Part shown: positions 1 to 6,217 of the stretch, piece by piece
Layout: the number at the start of each line of letters is the position of its first letter
How positions within the stretch are numbered: the stretch's first letter is position 1
The notes under the pieces: model-generated
Told to the model about the DNA's origin: nothing
What the model saw: only the letters and a program-made list of their open reading frames with translations
The model's database searches: none
NCBI GenBank assembly: GCA_934255105.1
Contig: CAKQNH010000150.1
Span: forward strand, 1-8,663
Direction of reading: 5' to 3'
Length of the DNA: 8,663 nt
Source of the DNA: an uncultured Pirellulaceae bacterium
Lineage (GTDB): Bacteria > Planctomycetota > Planctomycetia > Pirellulales > Pirellulaceae
Program-made: the position numbers and the translations under genes

Positions 1-64
1 CCCATCTACCGGCCAGTTCATGGCCGTTGACCAGGATTTCGAAGTTTTTCAAGGACGAAAAAAT

Positions 65-1390
65 ATGAAGATCACCAAGTGGGCTCTGTCGGCCGCAATT
101 GCCGCGACGTGCTTTGGCGCGCCGGCCTTTGCAAAGGCCCCGGTACCAAGTCAAAGCCAAGCCTATAGCTACTACGCTCAACAAGCAGCGCCGGTTAGCT
201 CCGGCTCCGTTGACCGAGCTTCCTACAGCGATGTCATTCCCACCGCATGCGCATGCGAAGAAGTGGTCAACTCGGGCAGTCGGTCCGCATTCAGTCTGCT
301 CTCCTCGGATCGCGGCGGCTATGCTGTAACCCGCGCTGAAGAAGCGGCCGCACGATGCGACGAGCCATGGAAGTTGTTCCAGAATCCAGTGCTCGGCTTT
401 AATGTGGGCGGTTGGTCGCAAATCGGCTACCACACTTATAATAACACGCTGTTCAACAAACACGCCGATCGTGTGCGTCTGCATCAGCAATGGATGTACG
501 CTGAAAAGGTAGCTGACGGCAGCAACGGCCTGGGCTTCGGTGGACGCATCGACTACCTGTACGGTGTCGACGCGCAGGATACGCAGGCTTTCGGCTCCGA
601 CCCCATCAACAATAGTAGCAGCAGTTGGGACAACACTTGGGACAATGGCATCTACGGCCATTCGATTCCGCAACTGTACATGGAAGCGGCCTACGGAGAC
701 CTGTCGGTCAAAGTGGGGCACTTCTTCACGTTGATCGGTTACGAATCGGTAGCAGCCACCGGAAATTTCTTCTACTCGCACAGCTACGCGATGTACAACA
801 GCGAGCCACGCACCCACACCGGTATGCTGGCCGCCTACAAATCTGGCGAATACACCACGCTCTACGGCGGCTACGTCATGGGCTGGGATAGCGGCTTTGA
901 AGACAATGGCGACGCCTACCTGGGCGGATACTCGGTTGAGTTGACCGATAACGTCAACTTCACGAATCAAACCATGTACGGTCGCTTTGGTGCTGACGAG
1001 GTCGGTTTCTTGACTAGCGCCGTGTTGACCACCAAGGTCAATGATTCGCTGACGCACGTTCTGTGGGCCGACTACCTGGATACCGATGGTACCGGACGCA
1101 CCAAAGAACGTCAGACGTTCGACATCAACAACTACTTCCTGCTCAAGCTGACCGATCGCGCCACCTGGGGCAATCGTTTAGAATGGTACAACATCGACAA
1201 AGGTGTCTATAACGTCACCGCCGGCCGCAGCGATGTCTACGCCTACACCACCGGTCTGAACTATGCCGTCGGATCGAACCTGTTGGTGCGTCCCGAAGTC
1301 CGCTGGGACTGGGATAAAGACGGTGTAGTTAAGAACGAGCTCGGTGCCAGCCAAACCACGTTCGGCACGGACATGGTGTTCACTTTCTAA
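65..1390 (+). CDS. Outer-membrane beta-barrel porin, BBP2/OmpL-like family
   Basis: A 441-residue protein predicted to form an outer-membrane channel. Residues 1-23 are a classical signal peptide (Lys-rich start, hydrophobic Ala-rich core, AFA before KAP). About 75 low-complexity residues with a CAC pair follow, then a region rich in aromatic/Gly alternation typical of beta strands, ending in Phe441, the usual terminal residue of outer-membrane barrels. The stretch around GHFFTLIGYESVAATGNFF and FYSHSYAM, followed by THTG, resembles the conserved core of the putative beta-barrel porin-2 family (PF07642), common in planctomycetes. I chose ATG 65 rather than the in-frame ATG 20 because AAGGA (51-55) lies 9 bases upstream and only this start puts the signal peptide at the N-terminus. 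Transported substrate unknown. It appears monocistronic, with a strong terminator 49 bp downstream. The family call is by recalled resemblance, not a search. Confidence 0.85.
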   Translation: MKITKWALSAAIAATCFGAPAFAKAPVPSQSQAYSYYAQQAAPVSSGSVDRASYSDVIPTACACEEVVNSGSRSAFSLLSSDRGGYAVTRAEEAAARCDEPWKLFQNPVLGFNVGGWSQIGYHTYNNTLFNKHADRVRLHQQWMYAEKVADGSNGLGFGGRIDYLYGVDAQDTQAFGSDPINNSSSSWDNTWDNGIYGHSIPQLYMEAAYGDLSVKVGHFFTLIGYESVAATGNFFYSHSYAMYNSEPRTHTGMLAAYKSGEYTTLYGGYVMGWDSGFEDNGDAYLGGYSVELTDNVNFTNQTMYGRFGADEVGFLTSAVLTTKVNDSLTHVLWADYLDTDGTGRTKERQTFDINNYFLLKLTDRATWGNRLEWYNIDKGVYNVTAGRSDVYAYTTGLNYAVGSNLLVRPEVRWDWDKDGVVKNELGASQTTFGTDMVFTF

Positions 1391-1438
1391 GCTCGACAAT
1401 GCTCTCTGCATAGTCGGCACGATCGCCACGCCACCCTG

Positions 1439-1474
1439 ACGGTCAGCAAACGAAATGTTTGCTGGCCGTTTTTT
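1439..1474 (+). terminator. Rho-independent terminator of the porin gene
   Basis: A 13-bp stem pairs 1439-1451 with 1457-1469, with one G-T wobble and a 5-base loop, followed by a run of six T (1469-1474). It lies 49 bp after the porin stop codon and closes that transcription unit. Confidence 0.9.
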
Positions 1475-1485
1475 CGTGCGCCATT

Positions 1486-1612
1486 GGCGTAAGCTTCCAG
1501 CTTGCGAATAAAACGAAGTTAGCTTCCTGCTGGCGATGCTAAGTGGCAGGCCAACGGTAAGCTGGAAGCTTATCCACGCAAGATGACAAGCTGGAAGCTT
1601 ATCCAAGGCAAG
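1486..1612. repeat. Intergenic 18-bp repeat, two direct copies and two inverted copies
   Basis: AAGCTGGAAGCTTATCCA occurs exactly at 1559-1576 and 1588-1605 (29 bp apart). The opposite orientation shares TAAGCTTCCAGCTT at 1490-1503, and a degraded copy in that orientation lies at 1519-1535. The core contains the palindrome AAGCTT. The copies sit between the porin terminator and the next gene, so facing copies could fold into a long hairpin. No coding potential is seen here; frames that cross the region are shadows. Confidence 0.75.
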
Positions 1613-1685
1613 CAATGCGCTCTCGGGGCTGTTATCATGGTACTAGCCAACTCTCCGACCCCGCCTCTTCGCTTGGAGCCCACCT

Positions 1686-3341
1686 GTGAAACTCTGCCGG
1701 TTGTTTTTATTCTGCGGCTTAGCCTGCCTCGGCCCATTACAAATATTTGCTGAGGAAATCGCCCTCAAGTTGCGCTACCAGCAACCGGTTGCCGAAGGAG
1801 CCGAACGCTTTCATCGCCTAGTCCGCGACGAAATGTGGCAGCCGGAACAAACGGCTGTCATCGTGTGCGATATGTGGGATGCACATCACTGCGTCAATGC
1901 GGTTCGTCGCGGTGCCGAACTCGCGCCACGCATCGATGCCTTCGCCAGCCAAATCCGCAGTCGTGGCGGGATCGTCATTCATGCCCCCAGCTCCTGCATG
2001 GCACACTACGCACAACACCCCGCTCGTCTGCGGGCCCAGGCGACACAACCGGCTCAATCGCTGCCAGACCAAATAGAGAACTGGTGCGACCAGATTCCCA
2101 GCGAGGAAGCGGCGGCTTATCCAGTCGATCAGTCCGCCGGTGGTGAGGACGATGATCCCGAAGAACATCGTCAGTGGGCCGCGCGGCTGGCTGCCAGCGG
2201 TCGCAATCCAAAAGCTCCTTGGCAGTCACAAACTGCAGCTATCGCCATCGATGCCCAGCGCGATTACGTCAGCGACAGCGGCCCTGAGATCTGGAGCATC
2301 TTAGAGGAGCGTGGTATTTCGAATGTAATTCTGGTGGGCGTCCACACCAACATGTGTGTCTTGGGACGTCCATTTGGCTTGCGACGTCTGGTCATGGCAG
2401 GCAAGAACGCAGTGCTGGCGCGAGATTTGACCGACACGATGGTTGATCCTGGGGCTTGGCCCTACGCCAGTCACTTCACTGGAACCGATTTGATTGTCAG
2501 CCACATCGAACGCTATGTTTGCCCAACGATTTCCAGCGACCAAGTGCTCGGTGGTCAGGAGTTTCGCTTTTCCGGTGATCGGCGCGTGCGGTTGGTGATG
2601 TTGATCGGCGAAGACGAGTATAAAACGGAAAGCACGCTGCCCGTCTTTGCAGCCAAGCACCTCAGCCAATACTTTAGCGTGAGCACCTGTTACGCCAGCG
2701 AGTCCGAACCGTCGCAGTTTATTGGTATCGAGGACATTGCCACAGCCGACGCACTATTGATTAGCGTGCGGCGTAGAGCCTTACCCGAGCGCGATCTTCA
2801 ACTGGTGCGCGATTTTGCAGCGCGAGGCAAACCGATGCTCGGCATTCGCACTGCCAGCCATGCATTTTCGCTGCGCAACAAACCGTCACCGGAGGGAGCT
2901 GACCAGTGGCCCGAATTTGATGCGGAGGTGTGGGGAGGCAGCTACAGCGGCCATTATCCTAATACGGTGCCTGTCTCGCTAGCGCTCGCGGAGCTCACAT
3001 CGTCGCACCCCGTCGCATTAGCCGCTAGCATGACCGCCGATTTCAAACCCAGTGGCTCGCTGTACAAGACCGCCCCGCTGCTCGCCGGGACAAACACATT
3101 GCTGCTGGGGAGCGTGCCCGGAGACGATCCGCCGCAACCGTTGGCTTGGACGTTTGTGCGCAACGACGGCGGCCGTTCGTTTTATACATCGCTGGGCCAT
3201 GTCGACGATTTTGCGCAGGGCCAGTTTGAAGCCTTGCTGGCGGCAAGCGTTCACTGGGCTTGTGACGTTAAGTTGCCGACGCTAGCACAAGTGGAAGCTC
3301 AAACAGCACGCTACGACAGCGGCCGCGGCAAGCAGCGCTAG
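1686..3341 (+). CDS. Exported isochorismatase-like hydrolase fused to a ThuA-like domain
   Basis: A 551-residue protein, starting with GTG 1686 behind GGAG (1675-1678, spacing 7). Residues 1-22 look like a signal peptide (MKLCRLFLFCGLACL..., cleavage near IFA/EE), so it probably acts outside the cytoplasm. Residues about 50-285 are a cysteine-hydrolase (isochorismatase-like) fold: VIVCDMWDAHH supplies the acid Asp62, and GVHTNMCVLGRPFG supplies the nucleophile position Cys224. The catalytic Lys expected between them is not obvious; Lys176 is the only nearby candidate. Residues about 300-527 resemble ThuA-like/trehalose-utilisation domains (PF06283), a class I glutaminase-amidotransferase-like fold, with TASHAF (389-394), GGSYSGHY (417-424) and GGRSFYTSLGH (495-505). 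Substrate unknown: isochorismatase-like proteins hydrolyse amides or vinyl ethers, and ThuA is associated with sugar metabolism. It stands alone between repeat regions with no visible operon partner. Confidence 0.85.
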   Translation: MKLCRLFLFCGLACLGPLQIFAEEIALKLRYQQPVAEGAERFHRLVRDEMWQPEQTAVIVCDMWDAHHCVNAVRRGAELAPRIDAFASQIRSRGGIVIHAPSSCMAHYAQHPARLRAQATQPAQSLPDQIENWCDQIPSEEAAAYPVDQSAGGEDDDPEEHRQWAARLAASGRNPKAPWQSQTAAIAIDAQRDYVSDSGPEIWSILEERGISNVILVGVHTNMCVLGRPFGLRRLVMAGKNAVLARDLTDTMVDPGAWPYASHFTGTDLIVSHIERYVCPTISSDQVLGGQEFRFSGDRRVRLVMLIGEDEYKTESTLPVFAAKHLSQYFSVSTCYASESEPSQFIGIEDIATADALLISVRRRALPERDLQLVRDFAARGKPMLGIRTASHAFSLRNKPSPEGADQWPEFDAEVWGGSYSGHYPNTVPVSLALAELTSSHPVALAASMTADFKPSGSLYKTAPLLAGTNTLLLGSVPGDDPPQPLAWTFVRNDGGRSFYTSLGHVDDFAQGQFEALLAASVHWACDVKLPTLAQVEAQTARYDSGRGKQR

Positions 3342-3349
3342 ACTAGCAT

Positions 3350-3416
3350 TTGGTGTAGGCGTGTCTTTGTAGTCTCGTCTTTGTAGGCTCGTAACGAGCG
3401 TAGCGCTGTTACGGCA
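3350..3416 (+). repeat. REP-like 35-bp repeat (left copy) with reiterated outer end
   Basis: The 35-bp unit at 3382-3416 starts TGTAGGCTCGTAACGAGCG and ends CTGTTACGGCA. It differs at one base from the inverse of the copy at 6164-6198. It contains the palindrome GCTCGTAACGAGC and a longer CGTAAC/GTTACG pairing. Its outer end is reiterated with a 14-bp period: TCTTTGTAGGCTCG (3378-3391), TCTTTGTAGTCTCG (3364-3377) and a weak third unit (3350-3363). It lies 9 bp after the isochorismatase-like gene, so a hairpin here could also protect or end that transcript. Confidence 0.8.
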
Positions 3417-3703
3417 TGGGAGTGCCTGCCTGCTGGTTTCAGACAACTAACAATGCTGATTGCGTAGTGGTGATCAAGCCCAAGTTCTCAGAAGAATTTG
3501 ACGGGGTGTTGCCCCGCAGCATACGGACATCGATGAGCGTTTTCAGTCGTCAGATTGAGTTTGACCAGAAGCGGAGAGTTCTATTTTCAATCAATTTCAG
3601 CCAAGAGGGCGAGAAGGCAAAGGATTGGTTTATGGAAGAAGGAGCTCGGGAAATGCAGAATCTATTGGGGTTTCAGTCTTGGGTCGTTAAGATTGGCAAT
3701 TGA
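3416..3703 (+). CDS. Small hypothetical protein between inverted REP-like repeats
   Basis: A 95-codon open frame that I do not recognise. The product is mixed alpha/beta in composition, with a C-terminal half rich in charged and aromatic residues (FSRQIEFDQKRRVLFSINFS, then KAKDWFMEEGAREMQNLLGF), which looks more like a real protein than a random shadow. The ATG overlaps the last base of the left repeat, and no Shine-Dalgarno is visible; GTG 3467 or ATG 3533 could be the true start. Codon use is visibly more AT-rich than in neighbouring genes, consistent with acquired or decaying DNA. It ends 14 bp before the inverted right-hand repeat, so it may be cargo of a repeat-bounded insertion or a remnant of a longer gene. 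No transposase motif is seen. Confidence 0.4.
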   Translation: MGVPACWFQTTNNADCVVVIKPKFSEEFDGVLPRSIRTSMSVFSRQIEFDQKRRVLFSINFSQEGEKAKDWFMEEGAREMQNLLGFQSWVVKIGN

Positions 3704-3717
3704 TTAGTGGTGCTCCC

Positions 3718-3800
3718 TGCCGTAACAGCGCTTCGCTCGCCCACGAGCCTACAGATACAGATCGAGCCTACAGATACAGATCAAGCGTGCCGATAAAGAT
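3718..3800 (-). repeat. REP-like repeat (right copy, inverted) with 19-bp tandem tail
   Basis: Positions 3718-3753 carry the inverse of the 3382-3416 repeat (TGCCGTAACAGCGCTTCGCT ... GAGCCTACA), 36 bp long, with the loop region changed (CCCA instead of TTA) but the flanking GCTCG/CGAGC arms kept. Its outer end continues as a 19-bp tandem: CGAGCCTACAGATACAGAT at 3744-3762 and again exactly at 3763-3781, then a copy matching 14 of 19 bases at 3782-3800. It lies just upstream of the DUF2293 gene. Confidence 0.8.
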
Positions 3801-3827
3801 CGTGTCACGGGTTTTATTGAGTGGGAT

Positions 3828-4508
3828 ATGGATTCAAATATTTTTCAGCCTGGTCCGGCAGACAACATGCTTCGCAACGCCAGCGGCGAACTACAAGCGG
3901 TGCCGTCGGGCTGGAGCTTGCAGCCACCCGGAGATGCGGGTATGACGCGGCGAGTCAAAGCGGCGGGCGAGCACTGGCTGGTGCAAGAGAAGAAGGGTAG
4001 ACGAACTTTTTCCAAAGGCATCTGGGCGCCGACGGCGACGATCGAGCGCATTCGAGCCGAATTGGAAACGGAGCGTGCCACCGAGTCGTACGCTAAACGC
4101 AAGCAGGCCGCAGGTGTCCGCCGCGAACAAGTGCAAGGCGAATACGTGGAGGACTTTTCTAGCGCGGTGCTCAAGTTTCTTAACTTCCATCCCGCTCAGC
4201 AGCAGTTGGCAGAGCAACTTGCGCAAGCCGTTACCGCTCACGCCACTCCCGTGGGGAGCGGCACCGTGGCGCGCACGAAGCGGCTTCCGATCGAACAGCG
4301 CGCCGAGGCTGCGGTGATCGCTTGGATGAGGCATCAGACGACAGCCTATGATTCGATGGCGATTCAGCGAGTGCGTGGCAAGCGGCGCGAAGTTCGCCGC
4401 ATGTTGGCCCAGCGCTCTAAAGAATTGTTGGCTCAGTACCGACGCGATACGGTGATCTCGGCAACATGTCCGCTGCGGCAAGCGCTGACGGAAGCAGTGC
4501 CGCGTTAG
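3828..4508 (+). CDS. DUF2293 domain-containing protein
   Basis: A 226-residue soluble, basic protein with no signal peptide. The C-terminal part (about 115-206) resembles DUF2293 (PF10056): a helical segment FLNFHPAQQQLAEQLAQAV, then SGTVARTKRL, an Ala-rich AEAAVIAWMRH and TTAYD (170-175), then an Arg-rich helix ending LLAQYR. The N-terminal part (PGPADNMLRNASGELQAVP, PPGDAGMTRRVKAAG, VQEKKGRRTFSKGIWAP) looks like the conserved leader of longer family members, so I keep ATG 3828 even though its GTGGG is too close to be a good ribosome site; ATG 3942 has GGAG 8 bases upstream but would delete that part. Residues 70-105 are charged and probably helical. The function of the family is not known to me; nucleic-acid binding is possible given the Arg/Lys density but is not shown. 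The stop overlaps the stop of the opposing gene. Confidence 0.75.
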   Translation: MDSNIFQPGPADNMLRNASGELQAVPSGWSLQPPGDAGMTRRVKAAGEHWLVQEKKGRRTFSKGIWAPTATIERIRAELETERATESYAKRKQAAGVRREQVQGEYVEDFSSAVLKFLNFHPAQQQLAEQLAQAVTAHATPVGSGTVARTKRLPIEQRAEAAVIAWMRHQTTAYDSMAIQRVRGKRREVRRMLAQRSKELLAQYRRDTVISATCPLRQALTEAVPR

Positions 4509-4861
4509 CCCTGTTCGTAGATGATCCAGTACAGTCGCTTGGCGGCTTGCTCCCACGAACCGCTGGTCGCCAGATCGTGGCAGGTTCGCAATTCGGCGAC
4601 AGCCCTGGCGTCTAACTGGCCGTCCTGGCGGTAGGCCTCGATGCGCTCCATGCAGGCTGACAGTTTGTCTGGATTGCGGGCGGTCAAGGCGGTGAACATG
4701 GCGTCCAGCGTCTTGGCGGCTGCGGGTGAGGCTTGTAGTTGCGGGGGTGTCGAGTAATAGTGCCAGGCGACGCCGCCCAGCAGCACGACCAACACGGCGG
4801 CCAGTCCGATGAGGAATATGCGCAGCGGGCCGTGCTGGCTGGCTTGTGTTCTACTGTGCAT
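4505..4861 (-). CDS. Small single-pass membrane protein downstream of the DUF1559 gene
   Basis: A 118-residue protein of unknown function. Residues 1-13 are a short cytoplasmic tail, about 14-35 form one strongly hydrophobic helix (IFLIGLAAVLVVLLGGVAW), and the remainder is a short helical domain, presumably outside the cytoplasm, with two Cys (70 and 94) that could form a disulfide. The start codon lies inside the last codons of the DUF1559 gene (11-bp overlap, different frame) and is preceded by an unusually complete Shine-Dalgarno, so the pair is cotranscribed and very likely translationally coupled. An accessory role for the DUF1559 protein is inference from position only. The stop TAA (4507-4505) overlaps the TAG of the convergent DUF2293 gene. 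Confidence 0.7.
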   Translation of the reverse strand: MHSRTQASQHGPLRIFLIGLAAVLVVLLGGVAWHYYSTPPQLQASPAAAKTLDAMFTALTARNPDKLSACMERIEAYRQDGQLDARAVAELRTCHDLATSGSWEQAAKRLYWIIYEQG

Positions 4862-5909
4862 CGTTGATCACCTCCCCGCCATCGCGAGTCGACAAAGCGA
4901 CCCACGTATCGGCATCGATAAACGCAGAGGCAAACCGTACGGAACCGTCGCCCATCGACACCGAGCAGCCTGGGCCATGTTCACCCCACATCTCGTCCGT
5001 ATGGCCGAAGGGGTTGTTAGGGGCATGGATAATGACTTCAGGAAGATCGTGCATGTCGGGGCCACTGTGTACGCCGACCAGGCAGCCGCCGCCATTGTTT
5101 TCCGATTGCCAAGCGCGCAGGTCGAGTCTAGGCGGAGTGACCGCCGTGGGGACCACTCCCACCCACGTCTTGTGGCTCAAGATCGAACTGTGTTCTCCCA
5201 GGAAAATGGTGTTGCTCAGACCGTCACTGATGCGCCGCAGCGGCATCTTGGCATTGGGAAAAAACGGACCATCTATCCGCGCAATTTTATTTCCGATCGG
5301 CACGCCTACCTCGTAGTCGTAACAGTAGGCGGTGTCTCTTCCCCAGGGCTGATGAATCCCCGCGTTGGTGACGTAGTGGCTGTGCGAAAAATGAATTTGG
5401 CTGCCGTCGTCGCGCAGGATGGGTGTGCCGTGTCGATGGTCGGTCGCGGTCAGGACTGCGAATCCGTCGCTGCCGCCAGAAGCCGACGGGCATAGAAATG
5501 TGGAAAGTTTGGTGGCTACCCCGGCGCTGTTGTTCGGCGACCAGCAGGATTCGTTTAGATTAAGTTGTGCGTACAGGGCAGACTGCTCGATCTGCGGCAG
5601 CAGCATCGTGCCCCAGGCCCAGCCCGGATGGGAATTGCGATGCTCGTCGGCGCAGGCGATACCATGGATCACACGGTCTTCGCGGGGGTTAGTGATGTAA
5701 GCCGGTGGAATGGCACGGTGGCTGCTCTCGTAGGTCAGGATGGCCAGTCCAAGCTGTTTGAGGTTATTCTGGCACTGCATCCGCCGCGCCGCCTCGCGGG
5801 CCGCTTGCACCGCTGGCAGCAACAGCGAGACCAGCATGCCAATGATCGCAATTACGACCAACAGCTCCACCAAAGTAAAACCAACTCGCATTTTTCGTTG
5901 CTCTGCCAT
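4851..5909 (-). CDS. DUF1559 family protein with prepilin-type N-terminus
   Basis: A 352-residue protein of the planctomycete DUF1559 family (PF07596). Residues 7-15 (MRVG/FTLVE) form a type IV prepilin cleavage site with Gly10 before Phe11 and Glu15 at mature position 5. About 11-33 is the pilin hydrophobic helix, followed by the amphipathic AAREAARRMQCQNNLKQLG segment typical of the family. RRISDGLSNTIFLGE (225-239) and the terminal HGPGCSVSMGDGS (His311-x9-Asp321-Gly322, the H-x9-DG motif), then ALSTRDGGEVI, complete the signature. The length is normal for the family. It is likely exported and processed by a prepilin peptidase; the molecular role of the family is unsettled. The start is fixed by GAGG (minus, 5920-5917) 7 bases before ATG. 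It is the first gene of a two-gene unit. Confidence 0.95.
   Translation of the reverse strand: MAEQRKMRVGFTLVELLVVIAIIGMLVSLLLPAVQAAREAARRMQCQNNLKQLGLAILTYESSHRAIPPAYITNPREDRVIHGIACADEHRNSHPGWAWGTMLLPQIEQSALYAQLNLNESCWSPNNSAGVATKLSTFLCPSASGGSDGFAVLTATDHRHGTPILRDDGSQIHFSHSHYVTNAGIHQPWGRDTAYCYDYEVGVPIGNKIARIDGPFFPNAKMPLRRISDGLSNTIFLGEHSSILSHKTWVGVVPTAVTPPRLDLRAWQSENNGGGCLVGVHSGPDMHDLPEVIIHAPNNPFGHTDEMWGEHGPGCSVSMGDGSVRFASAFIDADTWVALSTRDGGEVINDAQ
4866..4875 (-). promoter_or_regulatory. Extended Shine-Dalgarno inside the 3' end of the DUF1559 gene
   Basis: On the minus strand GGAGGTGATC is followed by four bases and ATG (4861-4859). This matches the typical bacterial 16S anti-Shine-Dalgarno sequence over ten bases, while encoding GEVI of the DUF1559 C-terminus. 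It decides the start of the small membrane protein gene. Confidence 0.8.
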
Positions 5910-5952
5910 CGGACATCCTCAAATGACTTGAACTGCACCATTAGCTGCAAAG

Positions 5953-5989
5953 TGTAGCCATAGCTACGAAAAGTGTAGCTGAGGCTACA
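5953..5989. promoter_or_regulatory. Two phased TGTAGC palindromes, candidate operator
   Basis: TGTAGC-TGAG-GCTACA (5974-5989) has perfect 6-bp arms, and TGTAGC-CATA-GCTACG (5953-5968) has 5-bp arms plus one mismatch. They are 21 bp apart, two helical turns, within a 20-bp imperfect direct repeat (5950-5969, 5971-5990). They cover the predicted -10 and start site of the DUF1559 unit, as an operator would. They could equally be an intergenic repeat family or transcript hairpins. Confidence 0.45.
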
Positions 5990-5999
5990 GGCGTGTCAA
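5972..5999 (-). promoter_or_regulatory. Predicted sigma-70-type promoter of the DUF1559 unit
   Basis: Reading the minus strand, TTGACA (5999-5994) is followed after 16 bases by TACACT (5977-5972). The expected start of transcription is near 5965, about 55 bases before the DUF1559 ATG. The -35 is perfect and the -10 matches 4 of 6. The -10 sits inside one of two palindromes. Confidence 0.5.
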
Positions 6000-6009
6000 G
6001 TGGCTCGTA

Positions 6010-6064
6010 TTTGTAGGCTCGTAAGTATTTGTAGGCTCGTAACAAGCACCGCGCAGTTACGGCA
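6010..6064 (+). repeat. REP-like repeat copy A with 18-bp reiterated outer end
   Basis: The 35-bp unit at 6030-6064 begins TGTAGGCTCGTAACAAGC and ends CAGTTACGGCA. Its outer end is duplicated with an 18-bp period: TTTGTAGGCTCGTAAGTA (6010-6027), then TTTGTAGGCTCGTAACAA (6028-6045), preceded by a further fragment GGCTCGTA (6002-6009). Confidence 0.8.
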
Positions 6065-6074
6065 TCGGGTATTC

Positions 6075-6109
6075 TGTAGGCTCGTAACAAGCACCGCGCA
6101 GTTACGGCA
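6075..6109 (+). repeat. REP-like repeat copy B, identical to copy A
   Basis: All 35 bases match copy A, 45 bp downstream and in the same orientation. Identity implies recent duplication. The CGTAAC/GTTACG arms are kept, but the inner GCTCG/CGAGC palindrome found in other copies is broken (CAAGC). Confidence 0.85.
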
Positions 6110-6163
6110 CGGACACCCGGTGCAAGACGTGGGGCCGCGGCATCCTAAATACGCGCTTCGGCC

Positions 6164-6198
6164 TGCCGTAACAGCGCTGCGCTCGTTACGAGCCTACA
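6164..6198 (-). repeat. REP-like repeat copy C, inverted
   Basis: It starts TGCCGTAACAGCGCTGCGCT and ends GTTACGAGCCTACA, in opposite orientation to copies A and B. Its inverse differs at a single base from the copy at 3382-3416. It ends 19 bp before the ATG of the MBL-fold gene. Confidence 0.85.
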
Positions 6199-6217
6199 AT
6201 GTGGACAAAGGATGATT

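Noticed and set aside
1178..1615. 145-codon minus-strand frame over the porin end
   Set aside because: It crosses the intrinsic terminator and the repeat region and is antisense to the porin barrel.
3382..3753. Insertion sequence
   Set aside because: There is no transposase motif in the enclosed frame and no clear target-site duplication. It is kept only as a possible non-autonomous cassette.
3891..4556. 221-codon minus-strand frame
   Set aside because: It is antisense to the DUF2293 gene, which has recognisable family motifs; the minus-strand product is His/Arg/Cys-rich shadow.
4809..5495. 228-codon plus-strand frame
   Set aside because: It is antisense to the confident DUF1559 gene and has no motif of its own.
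6000..6215. 71-codon plus-strand frame
   Set aside because: It is made almost wholly of the REP-like repeats, giving a repetitive CRLV-type product.
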